64,000 nt of DNA, taken from contig DATLHO010000154.1 of NCBI GenBank assembly GCA_035539855.1, forward strand, positions 21,161 to 85,160, read 5' to 3'. The notes beneath the pieces are model-generated. The model was not told the origin of the DNA. It worked only from the letters and a program-made list of their open reading frames with translations, and made no database searches. How positions within the stretch are numbered: position 1 is the first letter of the stretch; every line of letters starts with the position of its first letter. Origin of the DNA: DATLHO01 sp035539855. Lineage in GTDB: Bacteria > Bacteroidota > Ignavibacteria > OLB7. This document shows, piece by piece, positions 26,578 to 36,372 of this stretch. Both the position numbers and the translations under genes were made by a program.

Positions 26578-26585
26578 GGAAGATA
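26578..26585 (-). promoter_or_regulatory. Promoter-like box for the aldehyde dehydrogenase
   Basis: The minus strand reads GCTTCGTATCTTCCGC, matching the shared TTCGTA(C/T)(C/T)TT pattern, 37 nt before the start. Confidence 0.4.
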
Positions 26586-26614
26586 CGAAGCGACGCAGCA
26601 CTGCGATCGGCCCC

Positions 26615-27352
26615 TCATCCGCCGTACTGCCGCAGCTCCACTCCCTCGTCGTCGACCACCAGGTACGAGCGGTCGCGCAGCCAGGTGCCGAGGTTGACGT
26701 AGCGGCCGCGGCCGTGCTCGATGAACGCGGGCCGGTGGTTGTGGCCCATCACCACGAGATCGAATCCCTCGTCGATCTTGCGCTCGGCGAAGGCACGCAG
26801 GCCGTCGGCCTCGCCCGGCTGCTCGCCGCCGTAGTGCTTCTGGGTCGTGTGGTCGCGGCTGCGTCGCGACGCGTACGCCGCCACGCCGATGCCGATGTCG
26901 GGATGGAGCATGCGGAAGAGCAGCTTCGAGCTGCGCGCGCGCAGCACCTTCCGGAGAATGAGGTAACCGGTGTCGTTGAACGCCTTGCCGTCGCCGTGCG
27001 CGATGTAGCAGCGCAGGCCCGCGATCGTCGTCTCGACGTCGCCCTCGTGCAGCACGACGCCGAGCTCGCCGGTGAAGAAGTCGCGGTGGCCGAAGTCGTG
27101 GTTGCCGATCACGTAATGCACCGCCACCCCCGCGTCGACGAGCCGCGCGATGCCGCCGAGCGTCCTGACGAACCCGCGCGGAATCACCGTGCGGTAGTCG
27201 AACCAGAAGTCGAAGAGATCCCCCACGATGTAGACCGACTCGGCTCCGTTCGCGAGGATCTCGTCGAACAGGCCGAGCACGTGCCGCTCGCGCTCGCGCG
27301 TCGATGCCGCGGAGCCGAGACCGAGGTGGACGTCGGAGAAGAAGTAGTGCAC
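26615..27352 (-). CDS. lpxH: UDP-2,3-diacylglucosamine hydrolase
   Basis: This 245-residue metallophosphoesterase cleaves UDP-2,3-diacylglucosamine to lipid X in lipid A synthesis, so the organism likely has an outer membrane with lipopolysaccharide. The metal-binding motifs are all present: SDVHLG, GDLFDFWFD, GNHD, HGD and GHNH, and the order and length fit LpxH. The GTG at 27350-27352 is chosen because it begins directly before the first strand as in other LpxH proteins and has AGGG upstream; the ATG at 27397 lies inside the preceding gene. The start is eight bases after the stop of the glycosidase-like gene, so the two are probably co-transcribed. Confidence 0.92.
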   Translation of the reverse strand: MHYFFSDVHLGLGSAASTRERERHVLGLFDEILANGAESVYIVGDLFDFWFDYRTVIPRGFVRTLGGIARLVDAGVAVHYVIGNHDFGHRDFFTGELGVVLHEGDVETTIAGLRCYIAHGDGKAFNDTGYLILRKVLRARSSKLLFRMLHPDIGIGVAAYASRRSRDHTTQKHYGGEQPGEADGLRAFAERKIDEGFDLVVMGHNHRPAFIEHGRGRYVNLGTWLRDRSYLVVDDEGVELRQYGG

Positions 27353-27359
27353 GCGGGCC

Positions 27360-30320
27360 CTAGCGCAGGATGGTGACGCGGGTCGTTGCGCGCCCACCCG
27401 CCGTGCTCAGCACGACGGTGTAGGCGCCGGAAGGAAGATCCCCCACGGCGACAGAATGGCGTCGCGTGCCCGGCGCCACGTCGGCAAGAGCGTCGGCGCG
27501 ACGATGACGGCCGAGCGCATCGTAGAGATCGAGCCGCACGTCGCCCGCTCCCACGGGAAGCTCGAGCACGAGCGGAAGCCGTCCATCGAGAGGCTGGCCG
27601 GCGACCGCCACCGAGAGCCGCGCTTCGGCGCCCGTCGCGACGCCGCTGCCGCGATCGACGACGACCTCGAACCACTGCGCCGGCGTGCGCGACTGGTCGA
27701 TGACGAACGAGCCGTCGGCCGCGAGCGCGATCGTGTCGCCCCTCGGCAGGCCGCTCGAGTCCAGCGGCGTGATCAGCAGGCGGCCGACGGGCGCGTCGAA
27801 GTCGAGCTGAAGGCGAGCGCGCACCGGATCGATGAGCATCGGCGCTGTCCCCCAGCCGAGCACCTCGCTCGAGTCGCGCCAGCGCAGACCCGTCGGCTCG
27901 GTGCGCGAGGTGACGACCAGCAGCGAGCGACCCGCGTCCTCGAGCGTGCGCGTCGAGTCGATCGCGACCCACGCGACGGTCGCCGTCTCGGTGCCGGAGA
28001 GGACCTCGACGTCGAGCTTCGAGAGCGACACGCCGCTGCTGCGCGCGAGGTGTCCGGAGGCGGCCTGCAGCCCCGGCGCGTCGATCGAGAGCACGCCCTC
28101 GGCCCACTCCCAGCGGATCTGCCGCGTGTCGCTCGATGCCTCGCCGTCGAGCGTGGGCGGAAACGAGATGTCGCCGGTCTGCGTGAAGTCGGTCGCATCG
28201 AGCGAGTCGTGGACGATGCGATTGACCGCCACCGCATAGCCGGGAATCCATGCCGGCGCGGCATGCGGTCCCCATGCCCAGTAGAAGCGCGGGATCTGCG
28301 CGATCTGCCGGCGCGTGTGCCGCAGGCGGATCGTGCCAGTCGCCGGCGCGACGAGCCCGGCGCGGACGATCTGCGAGATCACCGGAAGCAGCGCGTTGGC
28401 GACGGGGTTCTTCGCGAGCTCGTAGTACTCGCCGGCGCCGATCACACGTGACGTGTCGAAGGTGCGATCGTCGGTCCAGACGTCGAGGATCACCGCGTCG
28501 AAGCCCTGGTGCGGCGCATAGGCGGCGAGCAGCAGCAGCGACTCGGCGAGGTAGCGTGTCGGGTGCGGCTGCGCGAACGTCGCGACGAACGGCTGGCGAT
28601 CACGCGCGAGCGCGGTGTACGCGTACAGCGTCCCCGCATACGTCTGCCGCAGTTGCGACGCGTTGCCCATGCGAACGCCGCTGTCGCGCGCTTCGACCCA
28701 GTCCCACCCCGACGCAACCGTCGTGAAGTCCATCGTCGACTGGGCGCGGAGGTCCATGACACTCGAAACCGCGGAGTGGCCCGCACCGGTGATCGGCTGG
28801 CGCGCGCCGATCGAGTCTTTGACGAACGAGCGAAGCGCCGTCAGCAGATCGCGGTCGAGGCCCATCAGGAACTCGGACTGATCCTCGATGCGGCGCGTCG
28901 AGACGAGCAGCGACGCCGGGTTGCCGTAGGGAACGCGACCCACCGTCGCGGTCGCGATCGACTCACCGGGCTGCAGCCCGGCCGGCTCCACCGCGCGCAG
29001 CTCGACGTCGTCGATCGAGATGTCGCCGTCGACGTCGCCGAAGAAGAAGTAGAGCGCCACCGGTCCGTTCATCACCTGCGGCGTCAGGAAGGCAGCCTCG
29101 TGCGCACCCCACGCATTAGTAATCTGAACGGTCGACTGCAGCCCCGAGAATGCTCCCTCCGTCGTCTCGTAGCCCACGAGGTAGATGGAGCGACCGGCAG
29201 GATTGCTGGCGCGCGCACGAAAGGTGAGACGGTACAGCGTGTTGTACTCGAGCTCGACGTCCTGCCGCAGATAGGCCTTGAGGATCTCTCCGCCGGCGTT
29301 GCGCACGCGCAGCGTGAGCGCGACCTGGCCGTCGGGAACACTGTCGCTCTGCGTGAGGATCGGCGTGAGCGTCGGTCCGTCGTAGGCGGCGGCCTCCCAG
29401 TGCTGCTGGAAGTCCCCCTCGAAGCTGCCCTCGCGCACGAGATTCGGGAAGCCTCCGGGCGGAGCGCTCACGCGCCATGCGGCGGCCAGTCCGCTGTCGT
29501 CGCCATGCCGCTCGCGAAGGAACGCGGCGAAGAGCGTATCGAGGCGCCGGCTGTGGGCGAAGCCGAACGTGTACTCGCCGGCGCGGTGGTCGGTGAAGCC
29601 CTGGCGCCAGAGCGGCAGAAGGCCTCCGCGCTCCATCAGCTCGACGAGGGCGATCGCGGGCTCTTCGCGATAGGCGCGGCCGGTGAACGGGTTGACGTGA
29701 TCGAGCAGGAGGCGTGCGTGGCGCTTGAGCGCGGCGAGTCCCTGCGGATAGAGCTGCCAGGCGCCGACGCCGAGCCAGAGCATCGAGTCGACGGGCTGCT
29801 CGAAGCCATCGGCCGGCACGGGAGCGCGTGCGGACTGCAGCGTGAGGTAGAGGTAGATGCCGTTGCGGCGGAGCTGCTCGACGAGCCAGTCGAAGCGTCG
29901 CATGCGCTCCGGGTGCAGCGCGAGGAAGCCGGCGTCGGCATCGAGCACCGAGTAGGCCGCGCCCCAGGGGTAGGACAGATCGAAGTAGCGCACGCGCACG
30001 AGGTTGACGCCGAGCTTCGCCAGGCGGGCGGCCATGACGATCGCCTGGGCGCTGTCGGGCGTGCACGCGGTCCACTCGAGCGTCACGCCGACGAAGCGCG
30101 CGGGGGTGCCGTCAGCGAAGCGCAGGCCGCCATCGGGAGTGGCCGCGACGAACCCGTGGGCGCCGGCCGGCGCGCGGCCGATCTGCGGCAGCGTCACGAC
30201 CCGCGCAGTGTCCGACAGCGGAACACCGGCGGCAACGCCGCCGGAGATGCCCTGGGCGGCGGCGGGCTCGCGCTCCAGAATCGGAGCAATGAGCACAAGG
30301 AACAATAGGAAGCGACGCAT
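27360..30320 (-). CDS. Large secreted glycosidase-like protein with carbohydrate-binding and sorting domains
   Basis: The 986-residue protein has a signal peptide (LLFLVLIAPILEREPAAAQ). Residues about 60-350 look like a TIM-barrel glycosidase (FVGVTLEWTACT, LAKLGVNLVRVRYFD, NGIYLYLTL, PAIALVELMERG). In related enzymes the last segment is NEN with a catalytic Glu; here the motif reads MER, with E230 retained, so activity is uncertain. A jelly-roll carbohydrate-binding-like domain follows (EGSFEGDFQQHWEA, near 370-500). The tail ends with SGAYTVVLSTAGG and TRVTILR, a sorting-type module. It is exported, possibly to the cell surface, to act on a polysaccharide. Confidence 0.82.
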   Translation of the reverse strand: MRRFLLFLVLIAPILEREPAAAQGISGGVAAGVPLSDTARVVTLPQIGRAPAGAHGFVAATPDGGLRFADGTPARFVGVTLEWTACTPDSAQAIVMAARLAKLGVNLVRVRYFDLSYPWGAAYSVLDADAGFLALHPERMRRFDWLVEQLRRNGIYLYLTLQSARAPVPADGFEQPVDSMLWLGVGAWQLYPQGLAALKRHARLLLDHVNPFTGRAYREEPAIALVELMERGGLLPLWRQGFTDHRAGEYTFGFAHSRRLDTLFAAFLRERHGDDSGLAAAWRVSAPPGGFPNLVREGSFEGDFQQHWEAAAYDGPTLTPILTQSDSVPDGQVALTLRVRNAGGEILKAYLRQDVELEYNTLYRLTFRARASNPAGRSIYLVGYETTEGAFSGLQSTVQITNAWGAHEAAFLTPQVMNGPVALYFFFGDVDGDISIDDVELRAVEPAGLQPGESIATATVGRVPYGNPASLLVSTRRIEDQSEFLMGLDRDLLTALRSFVKDSIGARQPITGAGHSAVSSVMDLRAQSTMDFTTVASGWDWVEARDSGVRMGNASQLRQTYAGTLYAYTALARDRQPFVATFAQPHPTRYLAESLLLLAAYAPHQGFDAVILDVWTDDRTFDTSRVIGAGEYYELAKNPVANALLPVISQIVRAGLVAPATGTIRLRHTRRQIAQIPRFYWAWGPHAAPAWIPGYAVAVNRIVHDSLDATDFTQTGDISFPPTLDGEASSDTRQIRWEWAEGVLSIDAPGLQAASGHLARSSGVSLSKLDVEVLSGTETATVAWVAIDSTRTLEDAGRSLLVVTSRTEPTGLRWRDSSEVLGWGTAPMLIDPVRARLQLDFDAPVGRLLITPLDSSGLPRGDTIALAADGSFVIDQSRTPAQWFEVVVDRGSGVATGAEARLSVAVAGQPLDGRLPLVLELPVGAGDVRLDLYDALGRHRRADALADVAPGTRRHSVAVGDLPSGAYTVVLSTAGGRATTRVTILR

Positions 30321-30682
30321 AGAATAGGCTGCCGGAGTGCGTGAAGCGGACGGGGCGGAAGTTACGTGCGTGGAGTGCGGGCGCAAAGTCGGCGCGACAC
30401 CTTCTGACGCCGCAGCGGGGGCGTCGCCAGCGAGTCTCACTCGATGGGCCGATGTTCCCGATTCGGCGGTCGGCACTGCGAGATTAGATTTCTATGGGCT
30501 GTCCCAGTCGTAAATGTTGGTCCCGCGTTTCGAGCGAGCTTCCGCCGATCGATCGGCTCACTATATTGGGCCTTCTGCCTGAAGACCGCACCCCGACGCC
30601 GGTCGACGACGACGGCGCGAGGCAGGTCACTCATCGACTCGACGACTGGACTCACCCACTCACTTATACCAGAAGCACAGTG
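30321..30682. other. Divergent intergenic region between the glycosidase and the Yej operon
   Basis: These 362 bp hold no convincing gene. AT-rich patches occur at 30481-30496 (GATTAGATTTCTATGG region) and at 30562-30569 (TATATTGG), the latter resembling the shared promoter box in the plus direction, 113 nt before the binding-protein start. Confidence 0.5.
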
Positions 30683-32704
30683 ATGCGAACGACAGTACGG
30701 ACTCGCGGAGCGCTTGTCGCGACGATCCTGACGACGGCATTGACCGTTGTCGGCTGTGGCGGAGGTGGCGGCAATGACAAGGCTTCGGGCGCCAAGGGTG
30801 GCGCTTCGCAAGCCGTGACGATGCCGAAAACGTTCAATGATCCGCCTGGCGCGGATCCGTCGGTTGCCGACTCGATGGGTGGCAATGGCTTCGAGAAGCT
30901 CGCCGCGGCCCAGGGTTGGTCCACCGGAAACATCGCACCGGACCAGCTCGAGCTGATCGGCGACAAGAACGCCAAGAAGGGTGGGCAGGTTCGTGTCGCA
31001 ATCGGCGACTTCCCTGCGACGTTCCGCATCTTCGGCAAGGACGCGGGCACGACGACGAACCAGCGGATCTACTCGCTGGTCTATGAAACGCTGATCGGCA
31101 TCAATCCGATGAACCTGGAGTTCCTTCCGGGACTTGCGACGCACTGGAAGATCGATCCGGTCGACAGCCAGACCTACTGGTTCCGCATCAACCCGAACGC
31201 GCGCTTCAGCGACGGCCATGCGGTGACGACGGAGGACGTCATCGCGACCTGGAGACTCGGCGACGACGAGAAGATTCTCGATCCGTTCCAGAACACATTC
31301 CAGGCGGAGTTCGACGACCCAGTGGCCGTGTCGAAGTACATCCTGAAGGTCCGTTCGAAGATCAACAACTGGAAGAACATGCTGTACTTCGGCGGTCAGC
31401 AGATCTACCCAGCCCACGTCGTCGGCAAGCTCGGCGGCGAAGAGTTCCTGAAGAAGTTCCAGACGGAGATGCCGCCGGGAAGTGGTCCCTACGTCATGCT
31501 TACTGACGGCCTGCAGAAGCAGAAGTCGATCACGCTTACGAGACGGGCAGACTGGTGGGCGAAGGATGATCCGCTGGCAGTCGGCCAGTACAACTTCGAC
31601 AAGATCAAGTTCGTGTACGTCGAGGACGAGAACCTGCAGTTCGAGCGATTCCGCGCGGGCGAGACCGACATCTATCTCGCCGGCCGTTCGCAGTGGTGGA
31701 AGCAGAAGTTCGACTTCGACGAGGTCAAGCGCGGGCTCATCCAGAAGCGGAAGATCTGGAACGACAAGCCCAACAGCATCATCGGCCTGGCCTTCAACAT
31801 GCGTCGCCCGCCCTTCAACGATCCCAAGGTGCGTCAGGCGGTCGTGCTCCTTCTCAACCGCGAGGAGTACATCAAGAAGATCCTGCTGAACGAGCGCCTG
31901 ATGCAGGACTCGTACTTCCCGAACTCGCCGTACGAGAATCCAAACAACCCGAAGTACCGCTACGATCCGGCACGGGCGCAGCAGCTGTTGACCGAGGCAG
32001 GGTACACGACGCGCAACTCCGAGGGCGTGCTCGTCAAGAACGGCCAGCCGTTCGAGATCGAGGTGCCGATCGGCCAGGGCGACGAGATCATCATGGGACC
32101 CATCCAGCAGGATCTCCGCAAGGCCGGCATCAAGGTCAACTTCCGCACGGTCGACTTCGCACAGAAGATCAAGCTGCAGGACGAGCGGAACTTCTCGATG
32201 GTCCAGGTCGCCTATTCGGGCATCATCTACCCGAATCCCGAGGGCCAGTTCAGCTCGAAGCTTGCCGATAAGACGAACAATCAGAACCTGACCGGCTTCA
32301 AGAACCCTCGCGTCGATGAGATCATCGCCATCGAGAAGGTCACGGCCGATCCGAAGAAGCGCATCCCTCTGCTCCAGGAACTCGACAGCATCCTGATGGC
32401 GACCAATGCCTATGCGCTGCTCTGGTTCTCGCCGTTCGAGCGGTATGCGGCCTGGTCGTACATCGCCATGCCGAAGTTCGGCTGGAGCCGGATCGGCGAC
32501 TATCGCGATGCCTACGTGTACTGGTGGTACGACGCCGACATCAAGAAGCAGGTCGACGAGGCGAAGAAGGACAAGTCGATCAAGCTGCCGGTTCCGCCGG
32601 TCGACAATCGATTCTGGTTGGATTGGGACAAGCAGCATGGCGCCGGAGCCACGGCAAGCGTGGCGCCTCCGCTGCGCCGGGACGCCCGGCTGACCGCGCG
32701 ATAG
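30683..32704 (+). CDS. Oligopeptide-binding lipoprotein of an ABC importer (YejA/OppA-like)
   Basis: This 673-residue protein has a lipoprotein signal ending VVGC, so it would be anchored at the outer face of the inner membrane or in the outer membrane. The rest matches the SBP_bac_5 family: LVYETLIGINPMNLEFLPGLATHWKID, YWFRINPNARFSDG and a final WYD block. It is longer than typical OppA, in line with YejA-type proteins. The binding partner is the YejB/YejE permease downstream. The ATG at 30683 is chosen because it starts the lipoprotein signal; the frame is open further upstream. A glycine/lysine-rich spacer follows the lipidated Cys. Confidence 0.92.
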   Translation: MRTTVRTRGALVATILTTALTVVGCGGGGGNDKASGAKGGASQAVTMPKTFNDPPGADPSVADSMGGNGFEKLAAAQGWSTGNIAPDQLELIGDKNAKKGGQVRVAIGDFPATFRIFGKDAGTTTNQRIYSLVYETLIGINPMNLEFLPGLATHWKIDPVDSQTYWFRINPNARFSDGHAVTTEDVIATWRLGDDEKILDPFQNTFQAEFDDPVAVSKYILKVRSKINNWKNMLYFGGQQIYPAHVVGKLGGEEFLKKFQTEMPPGSGPYVMLTDGLQKQKSITLTRRADWWAKDDPLAVGQYNFDKIKFVYVEDENLQFERFRAGETDIYLAGRSQWWKQKFDFDEVKRGLIQKRKIWNDKPNSIIGLAFNMRRPPFNDPKVRQAVVLLLNREEYIKKILLNERLMQDSYFPNSPYENPNNPKYRYDPARAQQLLTEAGYTTRNSEGVLVKNGQPFEIEVPIGQGDEIIMGPIQQDLRKAGIKVNFRTVDFAQKIKLQDERNFSMVQVAYSGIIYPNPEGQFSSKLADKTNNQNLTGFKNPRVDEIIAIEKVTADPKKRIPLLQELDSILMATNAYALLWFSPFERYAAWSYIAMPKFGWSRIGDYRDAYVYWWYDADIKKQVDEAKKDKSIKLPVPPVDNRFWLDWDKQHGAGATASVAPPLRRDARLTAR

Positions 32705-32739
32705 ACCGCCGTCGTTGACATCGACGGCACCGATCAGTG

Positions 32740-32767
32740 GCGGGCGCTCCTGACCAGGAGCGCCCGC
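32740..32767 (+). terminator. Hairpin between the binding-protein and permease genes
   Basis: GCGGGCGCTCC and its complement enclose TGACCA. A moderately T-rich stretch follows. It may partly end transcription and so give more binding protein than permease, as is common in such operons. Confidence 0.55.
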
Positions 32768-32918
32768 GCTGTTTCGACGATTTGCCCGATTGCGTTTTCA
32801 TACACTTTGGCTCCCACGATGGCGGTTTGAAACTGCCGGGGGCCAACTGTATCTTGACACGGTTTAGACAGTCCGACCGGGTAGCGGGCCGCTCACCGAT
32901 CCCCATATCCTCAGCAGA

Positions 32919-33944
32919 ATGTTCAACTACTTCGTTCGCCGATTCCTGCTGATCATCCCGACGTTTCTGGGATGTACGATCGTCGTCTTCGCGATCCTGC
33001 AGTTCACCCCCGGTGGTCCGTACGAGAACATGCTCCGGCAGGCTCAGACCCGCGTCGCCGAGGGCGGCGCCGCCGCCGGCGGTCGCGACGTCGGACAGGT
33101 GACGATTCCGGAGGAGGCCAAGCTCGAGCTCAAGCGGTACTTCGGTCTCGACAAGCCCATCCACGTCCGGTACGTCAACTGGCTCGGCAACATTCTCTCC
33201 GGCGATTTCGGCACGTCCTACGTCTATGCCGAGCCGGTGATGGACATCATCACGAGCCGCTTTCCGGTATCGATCGCATTCGGTCTGACTGGCTTCCTGC
33301 TCTCGTACCTCGTCTGCATACCCCTCGGCATCTTCAAGGCGATCCGGCACGGCTCGGCCTTTGATTTCGTCTCCTCGACGCTGGTGTTCATCGGGTATGC
33401 CATCCCAGGCTGGGCATTGGGCACGCTGATGCTCGCGTTCCTGGCGCGACAGCTCGGGTGGTTCCCTCTTGGCGAGTTCCGGTCCGAGGACTGGGACATG
33501 TTCTCGACCGGCGAGCAGATTCTCGACCAGGCGCATCACATGGTGCTGCCGGTGATCTCCTACATGATCGGCGGCTTCGCGACGCTGACGATCCTGATGA
33601 AGAACTCGCTGATGGAGAACCTCGGACAGGATTACGTTCGCACGGCGTTTGCCAAGGGCCTGTCCGAGAAGCGCGTGATCTTCGTGCACGCACTGCGCAA
33701 CTCGATGATCCCGATCGCCACCGGACTCGGCCATGTTCTGAGCTTCATCCTCGCCGGATCGTTCCTCATCGAGCGCACGTTCAACATCGACGGCATCGGC
33801 CTGCTCGGCTTCAAGTCCGCCGTCAACCGTGATTACACCGTTGTGATGGGAATTCTTTCGATCGCGGTCGTGATCCAGCTGATCGGGAACATCTTCAGCG
33901 ACATGCTCTACGCGGTGTTCGACCCGCGCATTCGATTCAAATAG
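32919..33944 (+). CDS. yejB: Oligopeptide ABC importer permease, YejB-type
   Basis: This 341-residue inner-membrane permease has six predicted helices. It begins with the family pattern FVRRFLLIIPTFLG, has the long N-terminal extracytoplasmic loop with YFGLDKPIHVRY, and contains GYAIPGW, GGFATLTILMKNS and the EAA-type loop VRTAFAKGLSEKRVIFVHAL. These features agree better with YejB than with generic DppB/OppB. The start at 32919 follows a 214-bp gap from the binding protein; YejE follows after three bases. Confidence 0.92.
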   Translation: MFNYFVRRFLLIIPTFLGCTIVVFAILQFTPGGPYENMLRQAQTRVAEGGAAAGGRDVGQVTIPEEAKLELKRYFGLDKPIHVRYVNWLGNILSGDFGTSYVYAEPVMDIITSRFPVSIAFGLTGFLLSYLVCIPLGIFKAIRHGSAFDFVSSTLVFIGYAIPGWALGTLMLAFLARQLGWFPLGEFRSEDWDMFSTGEQILDQAHHMVLPVISYMIGGFATLTILMKNSLMENLGQDYVRTAFAKGLSEKRVIFVHALRNSMIPIATGLGHVLSFILAGSFLIERTFNIDGIGLLGFKSAVNRDYTVVMGILSIAVVIQLIGNIFSDMLYAVFDPRIRFK

Positions 33945-33947
33945 ATT

Positions 33948-35285
33948 ATGGCAGATCACGGCTCAGAGAATCACCAGATTCCGCGCGACGACGCCCCCCG
34001 CGTACAGATCGACGAGCTCGCCGAACAACGCGGCCCGCTCGACGCGCCACAGGAGCTCGCGCACGACGACGTTCCCCGGCTCGAGGATCGTATGCTCGCC
34101 CGGCAGTCGATCGCGCTTCGTCACCTCGTGACAGACGTGGCGGAGCTCGAGGGTCAGGCCGCACCGGCGCTTCTCGCCGAGGCGACGGGCGCCGCGACGT
34201 CGATGCAGCCGGCGAAGCCTGCTCCGTCAGTCTCGATCTTCCGCAAGAGACTGCGCAAGTTCAAGTCGATGAAGCGAGGCTACTACTCGTTCGTCCTCCT
34301 GTCGATCCTCTACCTCGTTTCGTTTCTCCTGCCGATCCTCGTCAACAACAAGGCCGTCGCGATTGGGTACAACGGCGAGACCTACTTCCCTGCACTGCTC
34401 GACCTTGTCCCGGGCGCATCGTCGTTCTACCCGGGCAGCGAGTTCGGCCAGCCGGGAAATTCCGGCGAGGCCAACTATCGCGAGCTCGACATTCAGTTCG
34501 AGAAGGAGAACGGGGACAACTGGGTGCTGATGCCGCTGTACCCGTGGAGCCCGATTGAGAACGACTTTGGAATGGACGCGACCCAGCTTCCGGCGCCACC
34601 ATCGTCACGACACCTCTTCGGCACCGATGATGTGGGACGTGACGTCTTCTCTCGAATGTGCTACGGCTTCAACATTTCGATCTCCTTCGCACTGATTCTC
34701 GTCGCCCTCGAGTACATGATCGGCGCGATCATCGGCGGAGTGATGGGGTATTACGGTGGCAAGGTCGATCTGATCGCTCAACGCTTCGTCGAGATCTGGG
34801 CGAACATCCCGTTCATCTACACGGTGATCATCATCGGCTCAATCGTGATCCCGAGCTTCTCGATGCTCATCTGGATTCTTGCCGCGTTCCAGTGGATCAG
34901 CATCAGCGCGTACATGCGCGGAGAGTTCTATCGGGAGAAGGCGAAGGATTACGTCGCGGCGGCGATCGCTCTGGGCGCTCGCGATCGACGGATCATCTTC
35001 AAGCACATCCTGCCGAACTCGCTGACGCCCCTCATTGCCTTTCTCCCGTTCGCGGTCATCGGTGGCATTACCGTGCTCGTCTCGCTCGACTTCCTCGGCT
35101 TCGGGCTTCCCGTGCCGACGCCGAGCTGGGGACAGATGCTCGATGTCGGCCGGCAGAACCTCGATCGCTGGTGGCTGATCATCACGCCGCTCTCGGCGCT
35201 GTTCCTCACATTGTTGCTCGTCACGTTCATCGGTGAGGCAATCCGCGAGGCGTTCGATCCACGGGTCTATTCGAGACTCCGTTAA
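33948..35285 (+). CDS. yejE: Oligopeptide ABC importer permease, YejE-type, with N-terminal extension
   Basis: This 445-residue permease matches YejE in the first helix and its loop (NNKAVAIGYNGETYFPAL, with the family's later WVL..P block), GYYGGKVDLIAQRFVEIW, SLDFLGFGLPVPTPSWG and FIGEAIREAFDP. The protein carries about 85 extra N-terminal residues that are charged and low in hydrophobicity before the usual beginning near residue 86 (ATG at 34203). Neither ATG has a Shine-Dalgarno sequence; 33948 is chosen because it lies three bases after yejB. The extension could be a real soluble domain or a start-site error. Confidence 0.88.
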   Translation: MADHGSENHQIPRDDAPRVQIDELAEQRGPLDAPQELAHDDVPRLEDRMLARQSIALRHLVTDVAELEGQAAPALLAEATGAATSMQPAKPAPSVSIFRKRLRKFKSMKRGYYSFVLLSILYLVSFLLPILVNNKAVAIGYNGETYFPALLDLVPGASSFYPGSEFGQPGNSGEANYRELDIQFEKENGDNWVLMPLYPWSPIENDFGMDATQLPAPPSSRHLFGTDDVGRDVFSRMCYGFNISISFALILVALEYMIGAIIGGVMGYYGGKVDLIAQRFVEIWANIPFIYTVIIIGSIVIPSFSMLIWILAAFQWISISAYMRGEFYREKAKDYVAAAIALGARDRRIIFKHILPNSLTPLIAFLPFAVIGGITVLVSLDFLGFGLPVPTPSWGQMLDVGRQNLDRWWLIITPLSALFLTLLLVTFIGEAIREAFDPRVYSRLR

Positions 35286-35337
35286 CCGTCGACTGCGAGA
35301 CCGGACAGCGCACTCACTCTTCAGCACACTACGTACT

Positions 35338-36372
35338 GTGGCAGATACACTCCTCGAAGTCAGGGACCTGCGGACGTACTTCAAGACCGAAGGCGCGATC
35401 GCGAAGGCGGTCGACGGCGTCTCGTTCGATGTTCACAAGGACGAGGTGATCGGCATCGTCGGCGAGTCCGGCTCCGGCAAGTCGGTCACGGCCCTTTCGC
35501 TGATGCGGTTGATCCCGAATCCGCCCGGCGAGATCGTCGGCGGTTCGATCCGGTTCGACGGTCGTGACGTACTTGGCCTCTCGCTCGAGGACATGCGCCG
35601 AATGCGCGGCAACGACATCGGCATGATCTTCCAGGAGCCGATGACGTCGCTCAACCCCGTCTACAAGATCGGGTTCCAGCTGATGGAGCCGATCCTGTGG
35701 CACCAGAAGGTGTCGAAGGAACAGGCGTTCGATCGCGCGGTCGAGATGCTCGACCTCGTCGGCATTCCGGATCCGAAGAAGCGGATGGACGATTATCCCC
35801 ATCAGTTCTCCGGCGGTATGCGCCAGCGCGCTATGATCGCGATGGCACTGTCGTGCAACCCCGCGCTGTTGATTGCCGATGAGCCGACGACCGCGCTCGA
35901 CGTGACGATTCAGGCGCAGATCCTCGAGCTCATGCTTCGCCTGAAGGAGCAGCGCAAGGGATCATCGATCATTCTGATCACGCACGACCTGGCCGTAGTG
36001 GCCGAGACCTGTGAGCGAGTGATCGTCATGTATGGCGGCAAGATTCAGGAGATCGGCACGACTCGACAGATCTTCAAGAACCCGCTGCACCCGTACACCC
36101 AGGGCCTTCTCGACTCCATCCCCCAACCGGTCCGCGGCCATCAGAAGGGCGCCCGCCTGAAGGCGATCAGGGGGATGGTGCCGAACATTCTCGGCATGCC
36201 GCGTGCCTGCAAGTTCAACTCCCGCTGCGACTACGCGATGAAGGTCTGCATGGACGTGGAGCCTGAGCTCGCCGAGATCGAGCCAGGTCACTTCGTGCGC
36301 TGCCATCTCTATCCCGAATCCGTTCCGGCATCGATTCGTCAGCCAGCCGACGCACTTACCCTCGACGCATGA
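35338..36372 (+). CDS. Oligopeptide ABC importer ATPase 1 (DppD/OppD-type)
   Basis: This 344-residue cytoplasmic ATPase drives the importer. Walker A is GESGSGKS, the signature FSGGMRQR, Walker B LLIADEPTTALD, and the C-terminal oligopeptide-transporter domain ends with the cysteine cluster of this family (CKFNSRCDYAMKVC). The GTG at 35338 starts the conserved region (ADTLLEVRDL); the longer frame overlaps nothing useful. It is followed by ATPase 2 with an overlapping ATGA. E. coli YejF is one fused protein, whereas here the two ATPases are separate. Confidence 0.93.
   Translation: MADTLLEVRDLRTYFKTEGAIAKAVDGVSFDVHKDEVIGIVGESGSGKSVTALSLMRLIPNPPGEIVGGSIRFDGRDVLGLSLEDMRRMRGNDIGMIFQEPMTSLNPVYKIGFQLMEPILWHQKVSKEQAFDRAVEMLDLVGIPDPKKRMDDYPHQFSGGMRQRAMIAMALSCNPALLIADEPTTALDVTIQAQILELMLRLKEQRKGSSIILITHDLAVVAETCERVIVMYGGKIQEIGTTRQIFKNPLHPYTQGLLDSIPQPVRGHQKGARLKAIRGMVPNILGMPRACKFNSRCDYAMKVCMDVEPELAEIEPGHFVRCHLYPESVPASIRQPADALTLDA

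Noticed and set aside
32854..32859. TTGACA as a -35 element before yejB
   Set aside because: No matching -10 at the usual distance, and the lineage seems to use a different promoter form.
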